Below are positions 1 through 13,361 of a stretch of DNA of 64,000 nucleotides, piece after piece; within the stretch, counting starts at the first letter, position 1; each line of letters opens with the position of its first letter. Origin of the DNA: Bradyrhizobium sp. 4 (GTDB lineage Bacteria; Pseudomonadota; Alphaproteobacteria; Rhizobiales; Xanthobacteraceae); NCBI RefSeq assembly GCF_023100905.1, contig NZ_CP064686.1, forward strand, positions 6,970,001-7,034,000, read 5' to 3'. The translations under genes and the position numbers were made by a program. The notes under the pieces were generated by a model. The model was not told where the DNA came from. It saw only the letters and a program-made list of their open reading frames with translations, and ran no database searches.

Positions 1-108
1 CTCCTCTTTACGATGTCAGAAATCACGCAGCTTACTGTCCATCCGGACTAGTAAGTGCGAAGTGATGTTTCGCGGACGACGGTAAGAGTAGTCGGTGATC
101 AAACCATC
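1..108 (-). other. tRNA-Ala to 23S rRNA spacer (partial)
   Basis: This is the left edge of the window, downstream of tRNA-Ala in the rRNA operon, which is transcribed on the minus strand. By the usual order of bacterial rRNA operons the 23S gene should follow beyond the edge. I see no 23S sequence and no gene in these bases. Confidence 0.7.
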
Positions 109-184
109 TGGTGGAGCCAGACGGGATCGAACCGACGACCTCATGCTTGCAAAGCACGCGCTCTCCCAGCTGAGCTATGGCCCC
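109..184 (-). tRNA. tRNA-Ala (UGC)
   Basis: A 76-nt alanine tRNA inside the 16S-23S spacer. On the minus strand it starts GGGGCCATAGCTCAG and ends GGCTCCACCA, so the CCA end is encoded. The anticodon TGC lies at 149-151. The acceptor, D, anticodon and T arms (GGTTCGATCC) can all be read. It is co-transcribed with 16S rRNA and the upstream tRNA-Ile. Confidence 0.98.
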
Positions 185-217
185 GTAACCAGAAGACGAA
201 TGCTCACTCGATGAGTG

Positions 218-294
218 TGGTGGGCCTGGGAAGACTTGAACTTCCGACCTCACGCTTATCAAGCGCGCGCTCTAACCAACTGAGCTACAAGCCC
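218..294 (-). tRNA. tRNA-Ile (GAU)
   Basis: A 77-nt isoleucine tRNA in the rRNA operon spacer. On the minus strand it starts GGGCTTGTAGCTCAG and ends GGCCCACCA. The anticodon GAT lies at 258-260 and the T arm reads AGTTCAAGTCT. It sits 33 nt upstream of tRNA-Ala, the standard order in alphaproteobacterial rRNA operons. Confidence 0.98.
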
Positions 295-1971
<1,677 letters not shown>

Positions 1972-2388
1972 GACTTGAACTTTGAACCGGCTGATCACAA
2001 CGTTTTGACGAGGTCCCACCATTTTTCATCGACCGAAGTCAATGAGCTGCCCGCGATTCACATCGCTGGCAACGATGGTGTAACCTTAAAACGTGTACCG
2101 CCGAAGTCTTTCGTCCGGTCCCGATCCAAAAAGCCGAAGCTCTTTAAATGCGAGACCCGCAAGGACTCCGCCGTCCACGTTTCTCTTTCTTCATCTTCAC
2201 TTGTCAAACAGCCCGGGACCAGGAGGCCCCAACCTTCCAGAGAGGAAGGGTTCCGACACCCTTACCGACGATGGATGAACTCCAATCGACTTACGTCGAC
2301 TGTTGTGTCACTCAACAAGGTGAGGAGCATCAGTGGCGCGTTCGCTCGCCTTGGTCAGTGACCCGGCGGCGCCGCGCTCAGTGGTCGG
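1972..2388 (-). other. rRNA leader with boxA-like antitermination element
   Basis: This is the transcribed leader between the rRNA promoter and mature 16S. At about 2201-2213 the minus strand reads CTGTTTGACAA, resembling the boxA element that recruits the Nus antitermination complex in rRNA operons. I find no credible protein gene here; open frames in the region lack family similarity. Confidence 0.55.
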
Positions 2389-2418
2389 GTTATAGGCCCC
2401 ACCCATCGGGGTTGTCAA
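2389..2418 (-). promoter_or_regulatory. rRNA operon sigma70-type promoter
   Basis: On the minus strand a perfect -35 box TTGACA (2413-2418) is followed after 18 bp by TATAAC (2389-2394) as the -10 box. It lies about 420 bp upstream of 16S and is oriented toward it. It is the only strong housekeeping promoter I can see in the leader. The assignment is by consensus match. Confidence 0.7.
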
Positions 2419-2971
2419 CGACCATTGTCAGAAAATCGTCGCACGGTGGATTGTTCGAAAAATCCACGCATTTACAGCAGGTTAGAATATCGCCGAGCGG
2501 CCGGATCGGGCCAGCGCGGAGAAAAAGCCCAAAAAAAGTTTGGGCCCGAGTGGGCTCCGGAGGCGGCATGGAGGCGCCTTGAACGCGGCTTGGAGCGCCC
2601 GCCCCTGGAAGGCCCCTGGCGCCCAGTCGTTCGGGAAACTTTTCCATATTAGGCGCCGTACTTGAGCCACAATCCCCCGGCGTTCTGATACAGACAAAGC
2701 TTGAATCGCAGGGATGCCAGTGGGGGCTGCCGGCGGTTTGTGTGGGGTCCGAGGAAGGCGATCATCCGATGAAGCGGCCTTCTTCAGACATTCGAGACAC
2801 ATCGAGAGATCTTTTTCCGCTTAGCTGTTCGTAATTTCGGCCGGTCCGTCATCTGGGCCTTCTGACCGCGGACGCCTATGCGGCTTGCCTTTTCCGGAGA
2901 CACCCCGAAGGGGGGCGGCGTAAGGAGGGGCTCGATACCGGGCTCTTGGGTCGTTGATTGGGGGATTTGGG
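2419..2971. other. intergenic region between rRNA promoter and M23 peptidase gene
   Basis: About 550 bp separate the divergently transcribed rRNA operon and peptidase gene. It should hold upstream elements of the rRNA promoter and the promoter of the peptidase gene. I could not identify either with confidence. No gene, tRNA or repeat is visible. Confidence 0.5.
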
Positions 2972-5035
2972 TTGAACCACAGGACGTCACGCGGCGCTTA
3001 CGGGCGTGAGACCGGGATCATCGATCTCGGCCACGAGCCGCCGCTGTCCGTCGATGGTTCCGAAGCCGCCGTCATCGATCGCCGCCGTGTCTCGGTGCAA
3101 TGGTTCAGCGGGACAATCTTGACCGGACTCTGCGGCGCAGCCCTGATCGGCGGCGCCGTTTTCGCTTCGCTCGACGGCGAGATGACCTTCGCCAAGGTGC
3201 CGGAGCGCGTCGAAGGCGCGCTGCGCGGCGCATTCGGCGCAGCCGACCGCGCCGCCACGCTGCACAAGAGCGACCGCCTGCCGCCCCCGAACGAATCCAC
3301 GGCCTCGCGCAACATCGTGCGCGTCTCGACCGTTGCCCGCGTCGGCAACCGCGACGTGATGCGGGTGCGCCCCTTCATCCGGATTGCCGGCAATCTGTCG
3401 ATGACGACGAGCGACCTGTCGGCGAAGATCCCGCCATTCAACGCCCAGCGCCTTCTCACCGATGTCGGCTCCGATCCGAAGGCGGCATCCGAGGATCCCA
3501 ACAATCCGGAAGCCGTCGAACCCGACGCCGAGGTCTCCTTCGTCACCAAGGACCTCTCCCAGGTGCTGCCGAAAGCCAAGATTTCCGCAGTGGTGGCGCT
3601 CGACGACATCCTGATGCGGGTCCGTGATGCCGCGAACTGGCGCGGCAATGGCGGGGTGCGCTACGCCGCACTCTCCAATGCTGCGGCCGACGTCTCCGGC
3701 GCGACCGGCCCGTCCGACATCAGAAGCGCCTACGCCACCGAAGTGTCGCCGTCCGATCCCTATGCCGGCTTCGAGACGCGCGTGGTGCCGGAAAACGTCA
3801 CGCTGCTGCCGAAGACCAAGGAACAGATCACCGGCGGCAATCCCAACGGCGAACGCGTCCACGTGGTCAAGAAGGGCGACAGCGTCGCCGGCGTGCTGCG
3901 CGATCTCGGCGCCACGGCCGAGGAGATCAAGGCGATCACCGCGACGCTCGGGCCGCGCGGCCGCGACGGCGGTCTGAAGGAAGGCGAGAAGCTGCGCATC
4001 CTGATGGCGCCCGCAAGCCCCGGCGCCCGTCTGCAGCCCTACCGCGTCGTCATCGCCAACGAGACCATGGTCGAGGCGATCGCGGCGCTGTCCGATCTCG
4101 GCAAATACGTCGCGGTCGACGTTTCCAGCATGAATACCGTCGCCGACGCGGCGGCGAACGCCAACAGCGACGACGATGACGACGATGACGGCACGGGCGT
4201 GCGGCTCTACCAGAGCATCTACGAGACCGCGATGCGCAACAAAGTGCCGATGCCCGTCATCGACGACATGATCAAGATCTACTCCTACGACGTCGATTTC
4301 CAGCGCAAGGTGGCGCCGGGCGATTCATTCGACGTGTTCTACGCCGGCGAAGACGAAGGCGTGACGGCGAGCGAAAAGAACGACGTGCTGTTCGCTTCGC
4401 TCACGCTCGGCGGCGAGACCAAGAAATACTACCGCTACCAGAGCCCCGACGACGGCGTCGTCGACTACTATGACGAGACCGGCAAGAGCGCGAAGAAGTT
4501 CCTGGTGCGCAAGCCCGTCAACAACGCCATCATGCGCTCCGGCTTCGGCGGCCGCCGTCACCCCATCCTCGGCTACGTGAAGATGCATACCGGCGTCGAC
4601 TGGGCGACCTCCTATGGCACGCCGATCTTCGCCTCCGGCAACGGCGTGATCGAGAAGGCCGGCCCCGAAGGCGGCTACGGTAAATACATCCGCATCAAGC
4701 ATAACAACGGCTACGAGACCGCCTATGGCCATATGTCGGCCTTCGCCAAGGGCATGGAGCCCGGCAAGAAGGTGCGGCAGGGCCAGGTGATTGGCTTCGT
4801 CGGTTCGACCGGCGCGTCGACCGGCCCGCACGTCCACTACGAAATCCTGGTCAACGGCCGCTTCGTCGATCCGCTCCGTGTGAAACTGCCGCGCGGCCGC
4901 TCGCTGGAAGGCCCGATGCTGGCCGGCTTCGAGAAGGAGCGCGACCGGCTCGACGGCATGATGAGCGGCCGCGCCGGCGCCATCGCCCGGATGTCGGACG
5001 CAACCGGCGGTCCGTTGCAGGTCACCAACAGGTAA
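2972..5035 (+). CDS. M23 family peptidoglycan endopeptidase, membrane anchored
   Basis: Probable cell-wall metallopeptidase that cuts peptide cross-links in peptidoglycan from the periplasmic side. A single hydrophobic segment near the N terminus (FSGTILTGLCGAALIGGAVF) anchors it. A LysM/OapA-like segment (VHVVKKGDSVAGVL) lies mid-protein. The C-terminal LytM domain carries the zinc and catalytic motifs HTGVD (codons from 4586) and HVH (from 4829), plus YGHMS. All expected zinc ligands are present. An aspartate run (codons around 4170-4190) splits the middle region. No ATG is available at the start. I favour TTG at 2972, a few bases after GGGGGA, but an in-frame TTG at 2954 is possible. The family often acts in septum cleavage or envelope remodelling. 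Confidence 0.9.
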   Translation: MNHRTSRGAYGRETGIIDLGHEPPLSVDGSEAAVIDRRRVSVQWFSGTILTGLCGAALIGGAVFASLDGEMTFAKVPERVEGALRGAFGAADRAATLHKSDRLPPPNESTASRNIVRVSTVARVGNRDVMRVRPFIRIAGNLSMTTSDLSAKIPPFNAQRLLTDVGSDPKAASEDPNNPEAVEPDAEVSFVTKDLSQVLPKAKISAVVALDDILMRVRDAANWRGNGGVRYAALSNAAADVSGATGPSDIRSAYATEVSPSDPYAGFETRVVPENVTLLPKTKEQITGGNPNGERVHVVKKGDSVAGVLRDLGATAEEIKAITATLGPRGRDGGLKEGEKLRILMAPASPGARLQPYRVVIANETMVEAIAALSDLGKYVAVDVSSMNTVADAAANANSDDDDDDDGTGVRLYQSIYETAMRNKVPMPVIDDMIKIYSYDVDFQRKVAPGDSFDVFYAGEDEGVTASEKNDVLFASLTLGGETKKYYRYQSPDDGVVDYYDETGKSAKKFLVRKPVNNAIMRSGFGGRRHPILGYVKMHTGVDWATSYGTPIFASGNGVIEKAGPEGGYGKYIRIKHNNGYETAYGHMSAFAKGMEPGKKVRQGQVIGFVGSTGASTGPHVHYEILVNGRFVDPLRVKLPRGRSLEGPMLAGFEKERDRLDGMMSGRAGAIARMSDATGGPLQVTNR

Positions 5036-5191
5036 AAGCCGGCGACCGGCCGAGATCGGCCGATCATCTTCAAACACGATCCGGTTTTGACGTTGTCGCG
5101 CGGAGCTCGCCTGGCGGCATCACAACGTCAAGTTTCGTTTGCCAAAGCGGCATGAGGAGCGAATATTTTCCAAAAAACGGGAGGTCTCGCC

Positions 5192-6811
5192 ATGAAGAAC
5201 AGGCTCGCCTGCGCAGCCTTCGTTGCTGCGATTGTCTCCGCCACCAGTGTTTCGGCCGAAAACTGGGAGGTCACCAAGCTCGTCCCCGGCTCGGCGTTCC
5301 ACGGCGTGCACGGGCTTGCGATCGACAAGGCCGGCCATCTGTTTGCCGGCAGTGTCGCGGGCGCGGCGCTCTACGAGGTCGACATCGCCGGCGGTACCGC
5401 CAAGGTTGCAATCCCCGCTCCGGTCGGAATGGCCGACGACATCGCATTCGCGCCCGACGGCACCATGGCCTGGACCGGCTTCCTGGCCGGCGATCTCTAC
5501 TCGCGCAAGGGCGACGGCCCGATCAAGAAGCTCGCTTCCGGCCTTCCCGGCATCAATTCGCTCGCCTTCCGCAAGGATGGCAGGCTGTACGCCACCACCG
5601 TCTTCCTCGGCGACACGCTCTATGAGATCGACGTCGAGGGCGTCAAACCACCGCGCCAGATCATGGAGAAGATGGGAGGCCTCAACGGCTTCGAGTTCGG
5701 TCCCGACGACAAGCTCTACGGTCCGCTCTGGTTCAAGGGGCAGGTCGCAAGGGTCGACGTCGACAAGGCCGAGCTGACCGTCGTCGCCGACGGCTTCAAG
5801 GTCCCGGCCGCGGTGAACTTCGATTCCAAGGGCAATCTCTGGGTGGTCGACACCGCCCTCGGCCAGCTCGTCCGCCTCGATCCGAACTCGGGCGCCAAGA
5901 CCATGATGGCGCAATTGAAGCCGTCGCTGGACAATCTCGCAATCGACGACAAGGACCGGATCTACGTCTCCAACATGGCCGACAACGGCATCCAGGAGGT
6001 CGATCCCGCGACCGGCCAGGCGCGGCAGGTCATCATCGGCAAGCTCGCTTTGCCCGGCGGCATCGGCGTCACGTCGGAGAACGGCAAGGATACGATCCAC
6101 GTCGCCGACGTGTTCGCCTATCGCACGGTGGACGGCGCGACCGGCGAGGTCACCGAGAAGGCCCGCATGCACGCCGCCGGCGTCACGCTCGAATATCCGA
6201 TGAGCGCGACGGCGAAGGGCAACGATGTGGTCCTGTCGAGCTGGTTCACCGGCACGGTGCAGGTGATCGACGGTAAGACCGGCGCCACGCGCGACATGCT
6301 GCACGGCTTCAAGGCGCCGCATGACGCGCTCGTGCTCGCGGACGGCAGCATCCTGGTGGCCGAGCTCGGCACCAAATCGCTGGTCCGCGTCAGCGGCGAG
6401 CACGGCAAGGACCGCACCACGCTGATCGGCGGACTCGAGGGTCCGGTCGGGCTGGTCGCCGGATCGCGCGGCGAGGTCTATGCCACCGAAGCCTTTTCCG
6501 GCGTCGTCTCGATGATCGAGAGCAACGGCGAGAAGACGGTCATCGCCAAGGACCTGAAAATGCCCGAAGGCATCGCACGCGCCAGCGACGGCAAGCTGAT
6601 CGTGGCGGAGGTCGGCGCGAAGCGGTTGATCGAGATCGCACCGGAGAGCGGCACGATCACCGAGATCGCGGCCAATCTCCCGATCGGCCTGAGCGGTGCG
6701 CCCGGAGGGCTGCCGACGCATATCCCGACGGGCGTTGGCATCGGGGAATCCGGCACGATCTATTTCTCTTCTGACATCGAGAACGCGATCTACAAGGTCA
6801 CGAAGAAATAA
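5192..6811 (+). CDS. secreted SMP-30/NHL-type beta-propeller protein
   Basis: A 539-residue protein with a clear signal peptide (MKNRLACAAFVAAIVSATSVSA) and at least ten repeats of the kind found in SMP-30/gluconolactonase and NHL beta-propellers (for example VHGLAIDKAGHLF, LAIDDKDRIYVSN, PEGIARASDGKLIVAE). Such propellers may be lactonases or binding scaffolds; nothing here fixes the substrate. A good ribosome site (CGGGAGG) precedes the ATG. It stands alone between the M23 peptidase gene and the convergent clpB. The length suggests two propellers or one large one. The fold is likely; the function is unknown. Confidence 0.8.
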   Translation: MKNRLACAAFVAAIVSATSVSAENWEVTKLVPGSAFHGVHGLAIDKAGHLFAGSVAGAALYEVDIAGGTAKVAIPAPVGMADDIAFAPDGTMAWTGFLAGDLYSRKGDGPIKKLASGLPGINSLAFRKDGRLYATTVFLGDTLYEIDVEGVKPPRQIMEKMGGLNGFEFGPDDKLYGPLWFKGQVARVDVDKAELTVVADGFKVPAAVNFDSKGNLWVVDTALGQLVRLDPNSGAKTMMAQLKPSLDNLAIDDKDRIYVSNMADNGIQEVDPATGQARQVIIGKLALPGGIGVTSENGKDTIHVADVFAYRTVDGATGEVTEKARMHAAGVTLEYPMSATAKGNDVVLSSWFTGTVQVIDGKTGATRDMLHGFKAPHDALVLADGSILVAELGTKSLVRVSGEHGKDRTTLIGGLEGPVGLVAGSRGEVYATEAFSGVVSMIESNGEKTVIAKDLKMPEGIARASDGKLIVAEVGAKRLIEIAPESGTITEIAANLPIGLSGAPGGLPTHIPTGVGIGESGTIYFSSDIENAIYKVTKK

Positions 6812-6926
6812 CTCCCCGCGCGTCGAAATTGTAGATGGATTGCATATGCCGGCAGGGCCGCACCGCAAAGATTGCACGTCCTAGCCAGACCACACTCCGG
6901 CTGCAGCAACATCGTCAACAACCCGC

Positions 6927-6966
6927 AAAACAAACCGCCCCGGAGAGATTGACCTCTCCGGGGCGG
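6927..6966 (-). terminator. intrinsic terminator of clpB
   Basis: A perfect 13-bp stem (6935-6947 with 6954-6966, core CCGCCCCGGAGAG) closes a 6-nt loop. On the minus strand it is followed by TTTGTTTT. It lies about 30 bp past the clpB stop codon, so it should end clpB transcription. Confidence 0.85.
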
Positions 6967-6996
6967 CATTTTGCTTCAGGCTTGGATTGCCGGCGC

Positions 6997-9636
<2,640 letters not shown>

Positions 9637-9878
9637 ATCGTGGTCTTTCCCTCGGCCTGCCCCTGGAGCCCTCTAAGGCACTCCAAACGGCATCTTCATT
9701 GGGTTTCCGATGACCGCATTGACGTTTCTCAACCGGCAACGGTCGTTATCAGCCGGCGCTGGCGCCGGCCTGACCCAGATGTGGGAAGCGAGGCCTCCGA
9801 CCGGAAGAGGCGAGTTCACAATTTCGTGCGCGGATCCACCCGCTTGGCGCCGATGGGCCGAATCCCCTAAGTAGCGGC

Positions 9879-10682
9879 ATGACCCCTAGCGCAATGACAG
9901 CCAGCCAGACCGCCGAGATCACCGGCCTCTACCGCTATCCGATCAAGGGCCTGACGCCGGAGCCCCTGCCCCGCGTCTCCCTGCGAGCCGGCCAGACCCT
10001 GCCCGCCGACCGCCGCTACGCCATCGAGAACGGCCCCAGCGGCTTCGATCCGGAACAGCCGCAGTGGAAGCCGAAGATCCAGTTCCTGATGCTGGCGCGC
10101 AATGAGCGGCTGGCTTCGCTCGACAGCCGGTTCGAGGACGCGACCAACCGCCTGACCATCCGCAAGGACGGCCAGATCGCCGCCAGCGGCGATCTCGAGA
10201 CCGCCGCCGGGCGCGCCGCCATCGAGGACTACTTCGGCCAGAACTTTCAGCCGGAGCTGAAAGGTCCGCCCAAGATCCTGTCCGGCCGAGACCACAGCTT
10301 TTCCGACGTCGCCCGCAAGGTCGTGTCCATCATCAATATCGACAGCGTCCGCGCGCTCGAGACCATGCTCGGCGGCGCCGCCGTCCACCCGCTGCGCTTC
10401 CGCGCCAATCTCTACGTGAAGGGCTGGCCGGCCTGGTCCGAGCTCGACCTCGTCGGCCAGACGCTCGCGATCGGACAGGCCCGGCTGCAAGTGGTCAAAC
10501 GCATCAAGCGCTGCCCGGCCACCAACGTCGACCCCGAGACCGCCAGGCGCGATCTCGAAATCCCGGCCACGCTCTCGAGCAATCTCGGCCACATGGACTG
10601 CGGCATCTATGCCGAGGTGATCGCCGACGGCGACATCGGCGTGGGCGACGCGGTTGCGTTTGAAGAGCCGAAGCTGGTGTGA
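9879..10682 (+). CDS. MOSC domain protein
   Basis: A 267-residue protein with an N-terminal MOSC_N beta-barrel part (ITGLYRYPIKGLTPE) followed by a MOSC domain like that at the C terminus of molybdenum cofactor sulfurases. The conserved cysteine is in RCPATNVDPETARRD near residues 210-225. Family members bind molybdenum cofactor or act in N-hydroxylated substrate reduction (YcbX, mARC). Here there is no ferredoxin domain as in YcbX, so an electron partner would be separate. It starts 242 bp from the divergent clpB start. An alternative ATG lies five codons downstream. Confidence 0.85.
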   Translation: MTPSAMTASQTAEITGLYRYPIKGLTPEPLPRVSLRAGQTLPADRRYAIENGPSGFDPEQPQWKPKIQFLMLARNERLASLDSRFEDATNRLTIRKDGQIAASGDLETAAGRAAIEDYFGQNFQPELKGPPKILSGRDHSFSDVARKVVSIINIDSVRALETMLGGAAVHPLRFRANLYVKGWPAWSELDLVGQTLAIGQARLQVVKRIKRCPATNVDPETARRDLEIPATLSSNLGHMDCGIYAEVIADGDIGVGDAVAFEEPKLV

Positions 10683-10705
10683 CGCGGCGCCGGCGCCACG
10701 TACTC

Positions 10706-10792
10706 CGTCATTGCGAGCGCAGCGAAGCAATCCAGATATCTATCTGCGGAGACAGCCTGGATTGCTTCGTCGCTTCGCTCCTCGCAATGACG
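10706..10792. repeat. palindromic intergenic repeat, family A copy 1
   Basis: An imperfect inverted repeat of about 87 bp. The left arm starts CGTCATTGCGAGCG and includes AGCGAAGCAATCCAG. The right arm mirrors it and ends CTCGCAATGACG. The arms are separated by a short variable loop containing GCGGAGACAG. The same element occurs at 32233-32316 and 55459-55536. It lies between the convergent MOSC and TIGR02594 genes, so it may also work as a bidirectional terminator hairpin. Confidence 0.9.
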
Positions 10793-10796
10793 GCCG

Positions 10797-11597
10797 TCAG
10801 TTCGGCATCACATACGCATAGATCCGGCCGCGCGAGACTGGTGCTTCGCGAACGCGGTTGCCGTTGTTGCCGGAGATCATGATCGGATTGCCCTGCGCGT
10901 CGACGCCGGTAATGATGCCGACATGACCACCCCGACCACCGCGCGACATCACTGCGATGGCGCCGACCTGCGGACCGGAGACGCGCGTCCCGTAATGCGC
11001 GAACGAATTCGCCATATCGGAGCCGGTGCCACGGTGACCGGTCTTCTCAAGCACCATGTTCATGAACCGCGCGCACCACAGGCTGCCGCGGCCGGTCGGA
11101 TTACCGCCGACATAGCGGCGTGCCTCGGACACGAGGCCCGATCCGCCGCCGAAGCCGCCGCTGCCCGTGGCGCTATGGGCCACGCCGCCGTCATTCGCGT
11201 TAGTGGCCATCCCACCGCCACGCCTCGTGGCGATTCGACGGCTGGCGCGCGTGATCATCCCACCGCTATCGCTGGTAACCATTCCTGCGTTGCCCCTCAT
11301 GGCCATTCCACCGCTGCCGCTCATGGCGATGCCGCCGGTATTGGCGTTCGGGTCATAGCTGGCGAAGGTGTTGCCGAAGCCGCTCGCCTGCAATTGCGCC
11401 GCGCCGCGATCGAAACGCGAGCTGCGTGCATGCCGGTAATGATGATGTCTGCTGGCGTGATGCGCGTAAGCGTGGCGCTCTGCGCTATGACGATGAGGTC
11501 GTGCTGACGCCGGAGAAGTGAAGGCGGCGACCGCCGCGAAGAAAACAGCCAGCGCGACGACACAGCGCGACAGGCGAGACGCAAACAACTCGAACAT
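10797..11597 (-). CDS. TIGR02594-family secreted protein (NlpC/P60- or CHAP-like)
   Basis: A 266-residue exported protein. A signal peptide with cleavage near SPASA is followed by a His/Arg-rich stretch, then a Gly-Met-rich low-complexity segment (roughly residues 90-150) built from units such as GGMAM, GGMIT and GGMAT. The C-terminal 115 residues match the TIGR02594 type of cysteine peptidase-like domain, with SLWCARFMN (candidate catalytic Cys) and GGHVGIITG (candidate His). These suggest peptidoglycan amidase or endopeptidase activity, not proven here. It stands alone, convergent with the MOSC gene. Confidence 0.75.
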   Translation of the reverse strand: MFELFASRLSRCVVALAVFFAAVAAFTSPASARPHRHSAERHAYAHHASRHHHYRHARSSRFDRGAAQLQASGFGNTFASYDPNANTGGIAMSGSGGMAMRGNAGMVTSDSGGMITRASRRIATRRGGGMATNANDGGVAHSATGSGGFGGGSGLVSEARRYVGGNPTGRGSLWCARFMNMVLEKTGHRGTGSDMANSFAHYGTRVSGPQVGAIAVMSRGGRGGHVGIITGVDAQGNPIMISGNNGNRVREAPVSRGRIYAYVMPN

Positions 11598-11797
11598 TCT
11601 TCATCCTTCGTTGACACCCCCACTTCCCGATCGGCCGGTGCGGTGGCCGATATCCGCGGGCTGTATCAGTATCCTGATGTGGCGAGAACAAGACGCGGTC
11701 GCGGAGATTTTCGACGATGATTAATAAGTGTTAGGGTCGTATGCGCTCACCGCAGGACGGCATTCCAACGCCGCAGCCACCTCAGGGAGAAAACCGG

Positions 11798-12661
11798 ATG
11801 CCTCACGCCCTCACGAAGGATAATTGTCGCCTCTATTTCGAAGAAGCAGACACCGGCACGCCGATTATTTTTCTGCACGAATTCGCGGCCGACTACACCA
11901 ATTGGGAGCCGCAGATGCGCTACTTTTCGCGCGGCCATCGCTGCATCACCTATTCGGCGCGCGGCTACACGCCATCGGACGTGCCTGATGGCGAGGTCTA
12001 CGGCTACACGCATTTCTATACCGATGCGCTCGCGGTGCTCGATCACCTGAAGATCGATCGCGCGCACTTCGTCGGTCTCTCGATGGGCGCCTATTCGTCG
12101 CTCCAGATCGGGCTCAACGCGCCCCAACGTGCGCTATCGATGACGCTCGCCGGCGTCGGCTCAGGCTCGGAGATCGAGAACCTCGACGCCTGGTGCAAGC
12201 AGTGCCGCGCCAACGCGGAGCAATTCGAGATGCTCGGCTCAGCCGAAGTCGCAAAAGTCACGCGCGAGGCGCCGAGCCGGATTCCCTTCCTGGTGAAGGA
12301 CCCGCGCGGCCACGCCGATTTCTATGCCGCCCTGGCGCGGCACGACGCCAAGGGATCGGCGCGGACGATGCGCGGCTTCCAGGCCGGCCGTCCCTCGATC
12401 TTTACGATGACGGACGCGATCAGAGCGGCCACGACGCCGGCACTCATCATCTGCGGCGACGAGGACGATCCGTGCGTGGGCGCAAGCCTGTTCCTGAAGA
12501 AGCATCTGCCTGCGGCAGGGCTCGCCATGTTTCCGAAGTCCGGCCACGTGCTCAATCTCGAAGAGCCCGCGCTGTTCAACGAAACGGTGGAACGGTTCGT
12601 CACGCTGGTGGAAGCGGGAAGATGGCCGGCGCGCGACCCGAGGTCACTGGCGCCACATTAG
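11798..12661 (+). CDS. alpha/beta hydrolase
   Basis: A 287-residue cytosolic alpha/beta-fold hydrolase. The nucleophile elbow GLSMG puts Ser at residue 95. The oxyanion region is FLHEFAADYTNW. The acid is likely in ICGDEDDP and the catalytic His in KSGHVLNLEEP. The substrate is unknown; relatives include enol-lactone hydrolases and esterases. I chose the ATG at 11798, preceded by AGGGAGA, over an in-frame start 19 codons upstream that lacks a ribosome site. It ends 24 bp before the convergent metW. Confidence 0.85.
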   Translation: MPHALTKDNCRLYFEEADTGTPIIFLHEFAADYTNWEPQMRYFSRGHRCITYSARGYTPSDVPDGEVYGYTHFYTDALAVLDHLKIDRAHFVGLSMGAYSSLQIGLNAPQRALSMTLAGVGSGSEIENLDAWCKQCRANAEQFEMLGSAEVAKVTREAPSRIPFLVKDPRGHADFYAALARHDAKGSARTMRGFQAGRPSIFTMTDAIRAATTPALIICGDEDDPCVGASLFLKKHLPAAGLAMFPKSGHVLNLEEPALFNETVERFVTLVEAGRWPARDPRSLAPH

Positions 12662-12685
12662 CGCTGCGCGCGCAATGACGAAGAA

Positions 12686-13348
12686 CTACTTCCTGCCGCC
12701 GCGCGTCAGCAGAAACACGCCCTGCTCGCCGAACAGATTCCACACCCACCAGGGCATCCGCAGCCGCAGCGGACGGCCGTAGAGGTCGAGCGCCTCGGCA
12801 CGTTCCATCTTGACGTCGATCGCATCGCAGAGCTCGACGAAATCCTTGATGGTGCAGAAATGGATGTTGGCGGTGTCATACCAGCTTGCCGGCAGGTTCT
12901 CCGTGCGCGGCATGTGGCCGCCGATCAGGAGCTGGAGCCGCATCTTCCAGAAGCCGAAATTCGGGAACGACACGATGGCGCGGCGGCCGATGCGCAAGAG
13001 ATTCTCGAGCACGACCTTGGGCTGCCGCGTCGCCTGCAAGGTTTGCGACAGGATCACGTAGTCAAAGGCGTCATCCGGATAATTCACGAGGTCGGTGTCG
13101 GCATCGCCCTGCACCACCGCGAGACCCTTGGCGACGCAGCGGTTGACGCCCTCGCGCGACAGCTCGATGCCGCGGCCGTCGATGCCGCGAGTTTCCAGCA
13201 GCTGGAGCAGGTCGCCCTCGCCACACCCGACATCGAGCACTTTCGAGCCCGGCTTGACCATCTCGGCCACCAGCACATGGTCGGCGCGAAAATCACCGGG
13301 CTGCCCGGCCGCAAGGCCGCCCAGCGGCAGCGCTTCCTGTACAGACAT
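12686..13348 (-). CDS. metW: methionine biosynthesis protein MetW
   Basis: A 220-residue SAM-dependent methyltransferase-fold protein that partners MetX. The SAM-binding motif VLDVGCGEG lies at residues 37-45. The rest matches MetW throughout (for example YDTANIHFCTIKDF and the C-terminal WNLFGEQGVFLLTR). In proteobacteria MetW is needed with MetX for homoserine acylation. It starts 13 bp after the metX stop codon, so the two form one operon and share the upstream SAM-II riboswitch. The start is the ATG at 13348 (MSVQEALPL). Confidence 0.95.
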   Translation of the reverse strand: MSVQEALPLGGLAAGQPGDFRADHVLVAEMVKPGSKVLDVGCGEGDLLQLLETRGIDGRGIELSREGVNRCVAKGLAVVQGDADTDLVNYPDDAFDYVILSQTLQATRQPKVVLENLLRIGRRAIVSFPNFGFWKMRLQLLIGGHMPRTENLPASWYDTANIHFCTIKDFVELCDAIDVKMERAEALDLYGRPLRLRMPWWVWNLFGEQGVFLLTRGGRK

Positions 13349-13361
13349 GACTAGCCGTCCT

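Noticed and set aside
5120..6877. A 585-codon minus-strand frame opposite the secreted propeller gene.
   Set aside because: Antisense shadow of a gene with a signal peptide, ribosome site and repeats; no domain or start signal of its own.
9637..9760. A possible heat-shock (sigma32) promoter for clpB.
   Set aside because: GTTGAG and CCCAAT elements exist on the minus strand but about 24 bp apart, too far for sigma32 spacing.
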